Below are positions 56,756-64,000 of a stretch of DNA of 64,000 nt, in pieces. The translations under genes and the position numbers were made by a program. Within the stretch, counting starts at the first letter, position 1. Every line of letters starts with the position of its first letter. Below the pieces are notes generated by a model. That model made no database searches. It saw only the letters and a list, made by a program, of their open reading frames with translations, and was not told the origin of the DNA. The stretch lies in contig OY540822.1 of NCBI GenBank assembly GCA_961205875.1, positions 2,916,501 through 2,980,500 of the forward strand. Direction: 5' to 3'. The DNA comes from Sialis fuliginosa. Lineage: Eukaryota; Arthropoda; Insecta; Megaloptera; Sialidae.

Positions 56756-57114
56756 TCAAACGAAAATAAAAATTAAATAAATTTTCGGTTCGTTTCAACG
56801 ATTCATTGACTTTCCAAAAAACAAAACAAACTTGAGTGAATAACAATAATTGTTTAAAGATCCAGTGCAAGTACCGAGCGGACATCGAGATTTCACACAA
56901 ATCCATTCGTGAGAGAATATCATCGAATGGACAGGACACTCATTTTACTATAAGTACCAGATATCTTTTAGAGGTTTTCGCGATAGTTACAATACTGTTA
57001 ACTCTGACTCTGATTCAAATTTAGACCATTCCATCCAAAATTCCCAAACATCCTCAAAAAATTAAATTAATTTAAATCATCCAACTATATAATAAAATAC
57101 TTTCAAAATAGCAG

Positions 57115-57400
57115 TTTTAAAATCAGAATATTTAAATATAGTTCCCGAATTCCACGGAGAACGCGAACTTCTACCTAGATTTATTAATATTTGCGAGAAA
57201 TTAGTCACCAAATTTTATAAAACGGTGGATACAAGCGACTTTCAAAACGAATATTTGATGTCAAGTATCCTAGTGAAAATAAAAAGAGAAGCGGCAATCA
57301 GTATCTCCAGTTGTATTATTAATAGTTGGAATGATTTGAAATGTTCTTTAATAAATGCATATTCGGATAAACGAGATATACCGGGTGAACCATTTTAACC
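57115..57400 (+). pseudogene. gypsy-type (errantivirus-like) gag fragment
   Basis: An open stretch encodes NIVPEFHGERELLPRFINIC, then YLMSSILVKIKREA and WNDLKCSLINAYSDKRD, the typical gag region of gypsy-like errantiviruses. It is preceded by a tRNA-Ser primer site at 56738 and cut off at about 57395 by another repeat. There is no protease, reverse transcriptase or envelope part. It is an inert fragment. Confidence 0.6.
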
Positions 57401-57910
57401 TTTAATGGAAAATAACTCGACCGGTAAACGAAATAATAAAAAAAGTTTTATACAAAAGTTGTTGGGAAAGGAGGGGGACGTACGACCATGACCCTGAATT
57501 TGACCTTGAACTTGACCGTAGGGGTTATTTGAAGGCGAACTATAATTTTTCAAATGGAAATGCCTATTTTCGACCCCGGATTCGGAAAGAACGGGAAATT
57601 CTACAATAGGATATGTAAGGACGTTCATAGGGAGGGAAGGGGGCTAATGGGGTACTTACCCCCCCACCCCCTTTCAGGGAACGAGAAAATTGATGTAATA
57701 TTCTATTCTATAATGTACCTATTTGGGAAAAAAGTTGTTGTTTTTTTTTTGGGGGGGGGGGGGGGGGGGTCATTGAAAGTCTACACATGGTCATGCCTGC
57801 CAAAAGTAACGAAAAGTGAAAAAAAATACCTAGTGATCTTTTTTTTGGTCAATGCGATAAGGTCTAAGTCATCACCCCACCCCACCCCCCTCGAGAAATT
57901 TTTTCGACTT
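57401..57910. repeat. dispersed repeat with AACTCGACCGGTAAACG and TGACCTTGA
   Basis: Contains GAAAATAACTCGACCGGTAA, then TTTGACCTTGAACTTGACCG and later a run of about 18 G at 57752. One TGACCTTGA site, as in the foldbacks. No gene is supported, although a 122-codon frame crosses the G-run. Confidence 0.5.
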
Positions 57911-58113
57911 TCCTGCAAATAGGCTAGGTGATTATGTCGGACGGTGTAATATTTATTCTAAAAATCGCAATAATTCGGCAAATATGTATAAAAAGACCAT
58001 ATGAGATATATATTCGCACTGCATTTTTATCTAAATAAAAATATACAATTTTGATCGTCATTTTCATACTTTTCTTTGCAACATTTTCATTGCAATTTTT
58101 TTGTATTTCTATA

Positions 58114-58550
58114 TGTATTGGCTCGAAAACCAATCCTGGTTGGGCTGGTTCTTTTAATTGGAAGTGGACTGTATGGAATATAGTATGATACATAAAGTGA
58201 AACGATACGAACTAACCTTCTTTTTGGTAGGTGCTCCGTCTCGTGGCTCCAATTGGCAGTGAGGGGTAAGACGTGGAAATAAGAGATAATCCGGGATCTC
58301 ACTCCTGCACTCCACTACACTTTTCACTATATGTATCAGTTTTATTGCTATTAACACTACTATAATATTTAATAAAATTAATGATATATGGAAATTTACT
58401 TGTATAGTTTCACCAACGGTGGTTCTTAACATTCTTACTTCTTATCGCTAAAATTTCAATTCCCTTTAGGGTGGGGGGTATGAACATATTATCCGGCATG
58501 CAATGCCATCTAGGAACGAAATCGAAAATGCTATGAGACCGGCTACAACA
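58114..58550 (-). repeat. 3' LTR of the BEL/Pao element
   Basis: 437 bp. It differs from the other LTR at only a few positions (for instance AATAAGAGATAA against AATAAGGGATAA). Confidence 0.95.
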
Positions 58551-58634
58551 TCCTGCCCGGCCCAAAAAAATAATAAACGGAAACAAAAATATATTCACTG
58601 GCTTAAACTAAACTAAAACTAGACTAAGGCTAAT

Positions 58635-58829
58635 TTATTGAGTTAGAAGGGGGCATAGTTTGACTACGGATCGTGTGTAGCTACTATGCTTAGTTTTTAC
58701 TAAAGCTACCCGAGTTACCCCATCTTTACCCGGATATACCTTTTCGATTATGGCCAATGGCCACTGTAGTGGGGGGATATTATCGTGCATTATCACGACA
58801 ACCGTACCCACATTACTGCGTACTGGCAT
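58635..58829 (-). pseudogene. BEL/Pao integrase C-terminal segment (DUF5641-like)
   Basis: MPVRSNVGTVVVIMHDNIPP and LPLQWPLAIIEKVYPGKDGV-type sequence, ending VVKLCPLL, is the usual end of BEL/Pao pol. It follows the fragment at 58813-59505 by a frame change around 58820. Confidence 0.75.
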
Positions 58830-59505
58830 GTTGCCATTTTTGGCGAGCTTGCATAGTGTGCAGGTACTCTAAATGCCATCTTTTCCAAAATACCTGTACC
58901 GTACTATCTAATAATTTATAACGACCTATAAGGTTCGTCATGGGTTCTAAAGCTACATTTTCTGACGGCAAGCTGTTTAGTGGAGTGGTGCAAAGAAAAT
59001 GTGCTGGGGTTAGCGCGGTCGGTTTGGACGGATCATTACTGAGAGGACACAACGGGCGTGAATTTAATATGGCTTCAATTTGAGTGAGCACCGTATTAAA
59101 CTCTTCGTCTTTAAAATTCAAATCATTTTTGTTAAATGTTTCTATCGGCCATTTAGCTGGTGGTAAGAATAACCACGGGGGACCCGATAACCAGAACGAT
59201 CGTGATACAACTTCTAATGGGGTAAGACCTCGAGATATAACATCCGCAATGTTTGATTTACCCGGAATAAAATACCAATTACAGGCAGGTAATTGGGTTT
59301 GGATGATGGAAACTCTATTTGCTACAAATGTTTTCCATCGCGAAGCCGGCGAATAGATCCAATTAAGTGTAATCATTGAGTCTGAAAGTGCAAAAATTTG
59401 ATCAATGATTTTTCGGGGGGAATATATATCCCGAATATGCGCCATAATTTTTGACAATAATACGGCAGCGCAAAGTTCTAATCGAGGTAATGTTACACCT
59501 TGCAT
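58813..59505 (-). pseudogene. BEL/Pao RNase H joined to the integrase end by a deletion
   Basis: The first part (MQGVTLPRLELCAAVLLSKI, then ALSDSMITLNWIYS and WYFIPGKSNIADVISRG) is RNase H. After FKDEEF the frame passes directly to VLTQIEAILNSRPLCPLSND and ALTPAHFL, the C-terminal side of integrase. The zinc-binding and catalytic parts of integrase are missing from between them, an in-frame internal deletion. Confidence 0.8.
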
Positions 59506-59538
59506 TGGGGCTACCTTGGTTTGGGAACAAAGGAATGT

Positions 59539-59985
59539 TTAGTAGTTAGTTTTGTTTTTTGAATCTGTAACTACCGCATAAACTACCGCTCCATAGCCCG
59601 AGGGAGATGCATCCGCGAAACCAACTAATTTAAAAGAAGGGGTATCCTCAAATATTGACAAATGTCGAGGAATTTTTATATCATATAACATTTTGAATTC
59701 ATTTTGGATTTTTGTCCATGACTTTTCATTTTCAGGGGGGGCTAGATCATCCCAATTTAGTTTCATTTGCCATAATTTTCTAATCAACAATTTTAAATGC
59801 AAGGTGAATGGCGCAATGAATCCTAACGGATCGAAAATTCTAGCCACTATCGATAAAATATTTCTTTTGGTACATGGGGTGTTCTGAAAATTTACCTTAA
59901 AACTAAACTGATCGGTAAGAGAATTCCACTGTAATCCAAGTATTTTTAGACTACCTTTATCAAATTCTATGGTTGGAAAAAGTCT
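59539..59985 (-). pseudogene. BEL/Pao reverse transcriptase end and RNase H start
   Basis: LKILGLQWNSLTDQFSFKV, RNILSIVARIFDPLGFIAPF and LVGFADASPSGYGAVVYAV mark the end of reverse transcriptase and the beginning of RNase H. The catalytic palm is absent. At its start it is fused, out of frame, to the gag zinc-knuckle region, which marks a second deletion. Confidence 0.8.
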
Positions 59986-61025
59986 TGTGTCTTTTCTTTG
60001 AACGGTTGGCAATCTTTCAACATATGGAAACCCTTTTGACAAGCAATACAATTATACTTGACAGTTGTGTGTTCTGTCACAAAAGTTTTGGTACCTTTTA
60101 CAAAATAACTCCGATGCTTTTCCATTTTGGCGGAAATTTTGCTTTGATTTTGAATAAATTGCATTAACTCTTTATAGGTAGGAATTTCTTGATTTGCACG
60201 AATCAATTCAAAACAATTTATCGTTTCTTGGGGCAATTTTGTCATGGCTATATAGGTAAAAAGAAAATCAGATAAATCTTCTAATTTTAAACGTTTAAGG
60301 GCATTAACATTAGTGTCAAAACTTTCTAAAAATAATTGCAATGAATTTGGATTAGGGTTGATTAAAATTTTAAAATTCAATAATTTTTCAAAATACAAGT
60401 TAGCTAAATATTTTTTATTTTGGTATTTATCTTCAATTAATTCCCAAATAATTTCATAATTGGCTGGAAGCGGTTCTATATTACTACAGCATTTTAAAGC
60501 CTTCCCTTGTAAACTACTCAATAAATACTGTAACTTTTCGGAGTTCGACAAGTCAGAATCGTTATGTATTAAGTTTTTAAAATTTTCATAAAATAGGGGC
60601 CATATTGAAATGTCTTCACCGTTGAATTTCATTAATTCAATCTTAGGCAGGTGTACGCGAATTTTCTTTGAATGTTCTGAATGCACAGACCCAGTTTTAG
60701 GAGGAATTTCAGCTAACACTGTACTAGCTGTAAATTCAATACGATTATATAAATCTTCAAAAGCTTCTAAATTAGCGTAATCGGGGTTTTCCTCAGAATT
60801 TAATTCTAATTTCAAATAAACAGTACGCTCTATTATGTCCCTATATTCTTCTCCAGTTTTGTTAAGGGCAGCATAACGAATTCTAAAATCTTTTAATATG
60901 GCTGCATTATTTGGATCTACTTCTAAATTTAAACTTAAATCGTATAGAATTTGGATTCTACGAAATAAAGTTTCTTTTTTGGCAATTAAGGCCTTTAGTT
61001 TTCGTTCGGATTTATCCTCAGCCAT
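59967..61025 (-). CDS. BEL/Pao Gag (DUF1759-type), intact frame
   Basis: An ATG at 61025 opens 352 codons (MAEDKSERKLKALIAKKETL). A coiled-coil-like N-terminus precedes the conserved VHLPKIELMKFNGEDISIWP and a capsid-like middle (LSNSEKLQYLLSSLQGKALK). A zinc knuckle follows at the end, CIACQKGFHMLKDC. The last residues come from the deletion junction. Gag would assemble particles around the RNA. Because Gag is open while pol is gutted, the element could in principle supply Gag but not enzymes. Confidence 0.85.
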   Translation of the reverse strand: MAEDKSERKLKALIAKKETLFRRIQILYDLSLNLEVDPNNAAILKDFRIRYAALNKTGEEYRDIIERTVYLKLELNSEENPDYANLEAFEDLYNRIEFTASTVLAEIPPKTGSVHSEHSKKIRVHLPKIELMKFNGEDISIWPLFYENFKNLIHNDSDLSNSEKLQYLLSSLQGKALKCCSNIEPLPANYEIIWELIEDKYQNKKYLANLYFEKLLNFKILINPNPNSLQLFLESFDTNVNALKRLKLEDLSDFLFTYIAMTKLPQETINCFELIRANQEIPTYKELMQFIQNQSKISAKMEKHRSYFVKGTKTFVTEHTTVKYNCIACQKGFHMLKDCQPFKEKTQDFFQP

Positions 61026-61802
61026 TTTGAAAAGATAAGCCGAAAATTAAAATTAAAACAGGTACCACAAAATGTTTCAACAAAAATTGAAATTGGATTA
61101 ATTATTCAAATCTAAAAACTGAATAATAAATTTCAAATATATCTACTAACAATAGGTGATATAGTATTCGATGATTATATAACAAAATATAATTAACTAA
61201 CATGAAGTTCTATACACAAATAGAATAATAAATATATTTAGTACGTCCCTGTATTCCTATGAACAATATTAAAAAACTACGAAATAATATTAATTAAACA
61301 ATACGAATGTGGTGATATATTGCACTGCTTATGTTTATAATTTAATTATGTCCTATTATTTTCCTCAACAAAAAATATTAATGTAAATAAACAATATATT
61401 TTATTTGCCAATCTTCAATATACACAATATGTGTAAAACGACCATAATAATACAAACGTATATATTTTAGTTAACATTGACGATTTTGTTCATAGTACAT
61501 AGATTTTAAATTAATATTTAATTGGATAATAAAATCTAATGGGCAATTAAATTTTACAAATCTTGAAATGACGTACGGAATACGTTCTATCTTGAAAGTG
61601 GATTTTGGTTTTAACATGTAATTCAACAATATAGTTTATACGTATATTTTTATAATTTACAATGAAAATATACTTTTCAACAATAGGATTGAACTTTTCG
61701 GCAATTTGGTAACTGGAAATCTTTAATAATAATTTGGTATTATTATGGGGGCAATGATTTCCTACAACAACATACAAATTTGGTGAATAAAGAGGCCCTT
61801 GG

Positions 61803-62537
61803 CAGTGGCGTCGGTGGGGGGTGGGGGGTAAACTCGGAGAGTAAATCGATAGCTTCACCCACTCCCCCCGAAAAAAATCAATAGGATTTTTTTGTACATT
61901 AAGCGGGCGTCACCCCCTGTGAATTTTTTAATGATATAAAAATATCAGTGCAGGGATCTTTTTTTTAAATAAGTTGGATGGTCATCACCTCTATAGACTT
62001 TCAATAATAAAAAAAAGTCAATTTACTCAATTTATTAGACATTTTTCCCATTGGAAGCTTTAAATAACCAAAAAAGAGGTAAATATTATACCATAGACAT
62101 AGAGCATGGACCACGCATCTAACTCGAAAACAGAGCCGTGTCAAAAGAAAGAGATAGAAAATGGGTTGTCCTTATTTAAACAAAAGTAACTATTTCTTTC
62201 TTATTATAAAAAGAGATAGATATATGTATCCCAAACGCCACCGTATCTCTCTCACTGTTTTGAAGAAATATTACACCATTTTTTCGGGATACATCTATCT
62301 CTTTTTCTAATAAGAATGAAATAAATGAATTATTAAATAAGGGCAAGTATATCCCAAATCATTTTCCATCTATTTCTTTTGACACGGCTGTTTTCGAATC
62401 AGATGCGCGGTCCATGCTCTATGTCTATGGGTAAATAGGTTTTATTTTTTTAACAAATAAGACAGGTCTCAACCCTTCAGGTTGTCACCCGGGTCGGACC
62501 GCCCTGCCCCCCTACCCACCCCCTAACTACGCCGCTG
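61803..62537. mobile_element. MITE-like element, CAGTGGCG...CGCCGCTG ends
   Basis: The ends CAGTGGCGTCGG and CTACGCCGCTG are imperfectly inverted and are followed inward by G and C runs, as in the CAGTGGCGTAG family. I could not find a matching 8-bp duplication. It contains the palindromic element described next. Confidence 0.55.
62091..62429. repeat. 339-bp foldback nested in the MITE
   Basis: CCATAGACATAGAGCATGGA, CCACGCATCT at the left is matched by AGATGCGCGG, TCCATGCTCTATGTCTATGG at the right. Inner arms also pair (AAAGAGATAGATATATGTAT with ATACATCTATCTCTTTTTCT). No gene. Confidence 0.8.
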
Positions 62538-63185
62538 ACTGACTTGATTTAGAATATACAATCCTTAAAAAAATTGATAAGTTAATAAAAAATTAAGGGA
62601 TATTTTTTTGAACTCTTTTAACCCTTGGCAATGAACGGAAAGGGATGATAAAATTTGTTAAAAAAATTTTATTAAAAAATTAGAAAGCACAAACTTTTAA
62701 ATGTGCTTTGGAACACGCAAATTAAATGAATTTTCGCGAAAATATAACTGTTTGAAAATTTAAATTTTTTGTTTTGCTTTTTTTTTAATTATCCCTTAAT
62801 TTTTTTGAGGTGTGTATAATAAAACACCACTTTTACAAACGAAATTTTCTTGATTTGATTAGAGCAAATTTAGAAAAATCGATAAAAAAAATCAAAGATC
62901 GGAGATTCAAAAATCGATTTTTCGATTAAATCGAATCGAGATCGGAAACCCTAAATTTAAATTATTAATTATTGTAGACTTGGACACTGTATCAACCATT
63001 GGACGGTAAATGGTAAGTCCAATAAGAGATATTTTTCCGCAAAGTCGCGGGGCCCCCAGAGACGCGGGGCCCGTAGCATTTGCTACTCTCGCTACGTTGT
63101 TAATCCGGCCCTGGTCCAGGCCCAATGGTTTAAAACAAACGAAAATTTAATGTTAATAACAATCCGGGTCGAATGAGACCATTTA

Positions 63186-63622
63186 TGTATTGGCTCGAAA
63201 ACCAATCCTGGTTGGGCTGATTCTTTTAATTGGAAGTGGACTGTATGGAATATAGTATGATACATAAAGTGAAACGATACGAACTAACCTTCTTTTTGGT
63301 AGGTGCTCCGTCTCGTGGCTCCAATTGGCAGTGAGGGGTAAGACGTGGAAATAAGGGATAATCCGGGATCTCACTCCTGCACTCCACTACACTTTTCACT
63401 ATATGTATCAGTTTTATTGCTATTAACACTACTATAATATTTAATAAAATTAATGATATATGGAAATTTACTTGTATAGTTTCACCAACGGTGGTTCTTA
63501 ACATTCTTACTTCTTATCGCTAAAATCTCAATTCCCTTTAGGGTGGGGGGTATGAACATATTATCCGGCATGCAATGCCATCTAGGAACGAAATCGAAAA
63601 TGCTATGAGACCGGCTACAACA
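63186..63622 (-). repeat. 5' LTR of the BEL/Pao element
   Basis: 437 bp, bordered on the right by the CTATA target duplication. Short frames inside are incidental and recur in the other LTR. Confidence 0.95.
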
Positions 63623-63627
63623 CTATA

Positions 63628-64000
63628 TATTAATCATAATTAACATATTTTCATTATCATATTTTTATTTAGATATATTATGTTTACTTTTTAAATTAAT
63701 ATAGAATTTATGACAATAAAACGTCTAAAAATGATATTTAACTTTGTTTATTTTTCCACAACAAAATATATAAAAATTTTAATAAAAATTATGTGTTGTA
63801 TACAAAAGTATACATCAATAAACATCATAGTTCAACTCATTTGAAATAAAAATCAAATTCAGCTATTATAGTATAACGTAATGAATTAGAATAAAACCCA
63901 GTGTAAAAATTAACAATAATTAATTTATTATAAGTAGGCTTATTTAAATACAAAATTACCTTAATTACATAGAAGTATTATACAATCATAGTTGATCTTA
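63628..64000. other. AT-rich end of the window, no feature
   Basis: Only AT-rich sequence without a recognisable gene or repeat end. Confidence 0.5.

Larger units (their letters stand above)
61026..63185 (-). other. 5' leader of the BEL/Pao element with insertions
   Basis: The 2.1 kb between the 5' LTR and gag are non-coding. Most of it is later insertion: a MITE-like element at 61803-62537 with an inner foldback, and a fragment near 63090-63120 (GTTAATCCGGCCCTGG) that looks like another hAT end. Confidence 0.6.
58114..63622 (-). mobile_element. BEL/Pao LTR retrotransposon, internally deleted
   Basis: Two 437-bp LTRs in direct orientation (58114-58550 and 63186-63622) bound the element, with a perfect 5-bp target duplication, CTATA (58109-58113 and 63623-63627). 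On the minus strand the LTR reads TGTTGTAGCC...CCAATACA. A GGGCCGGGCAGGA polypurine tract precedes the 3' LTR. A primer-site-like TGGTCTCATTCGACCCGG follows the 5' LTR, but I cannot name its tRNA. Gag is intact; pol has lost protease, most of reverse transcriptase and the integrase core, so the element cannot move by itself. Confidence 0.9.

Noticed and set aside
58154..58432. 92-codon frame, repeated at 63226-63504
   Set aside because: Both lie inside the LTRs of the BEL/Pao element and are not independent genes.

Overview
This is an AT-rich, intron-bearing eukaryotic window. It looks like an arthropod genome, most likely a hemipteran insect such as an aphid or relative; that is inferred from the transposon families and zinc-finger style, not from a marker gene. 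It contains two probable host genes and is otherwise built almost entirely of transposable elements, many nested in one another. I saw no rRNA, tRNA or CRISPR.

Layout. 1-7184: a DNA transposon with about 615-bp inverted termini and one four-exon DDE-like transposase gene; its right terminus is split by a hAT-type MITE with a perfect 8-bp target duplication. 7258-7866: a repeat fragment and a 10-bp GATC-rich minisatellite. 8945-11706: a hAT MITE and a truncated APE/RT non-LTR element. 11812-15409: direct repeats, then a minus-strand non-LTR ORF1 broken by a PIF/Harbinger-like MITE and ended by another MITE. 15966-18870: a 2.9-kb foldback element with 151-bp tandem repeats in its arms and a perfect 9-bp target duplication, carrying a nested hAT MITE. 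19306-22738: a decayed CACTA-like (DUF4218-type) transposase, a possible partner gene, and a 5' Ty3/gypsy remnant with a tRNA-Trp-type primer site. 22741-25454: two foldbacks. 25840-27251: three related 3'-end-like repeats with a hammerhead-like core. 28354-29593: a foldback rich in TCAAGGTCA sites, followed by a diverged relative of the first transposase.

32878-50349 holds the probable host genes: two tandem, same-strand C2H2 zinc-finger paralogs. Each has a 37-codon acidic first exon and one large finger exon. The upstream paralog's intron is about 11.2 kb because it contains a Ty3/gypsy (mag-like) element with 154-bp LTRs, itself carrying a 3.4-kb hAT element that carries a further foldback. 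The proximal promoter of the downstream paralog has a perfect NRF1/Ewg palindrome; the other copy keeps only half of it.

50519-57640: further foldbacks (one about 170 bp upstream of the second gene's start codon), a second TCAAGGTCA foldback, an ATGGCGG-motif foldback and a gypsy-type gag fragment. 58114-63622: a minus-strand BEL/Pao element with 437-bp LTRs and a 5-bp target duplication; its pol is mostly deleted.

The elements shape one another and the zinc-finger locus: they lengthen its intron, sit in its upstream region, and distribute transcription-factor-like motifs. Several reading-frame breaks fall in A-runs even in a retroelement whose LTRs are nearly identical, so some may be assembly errors.
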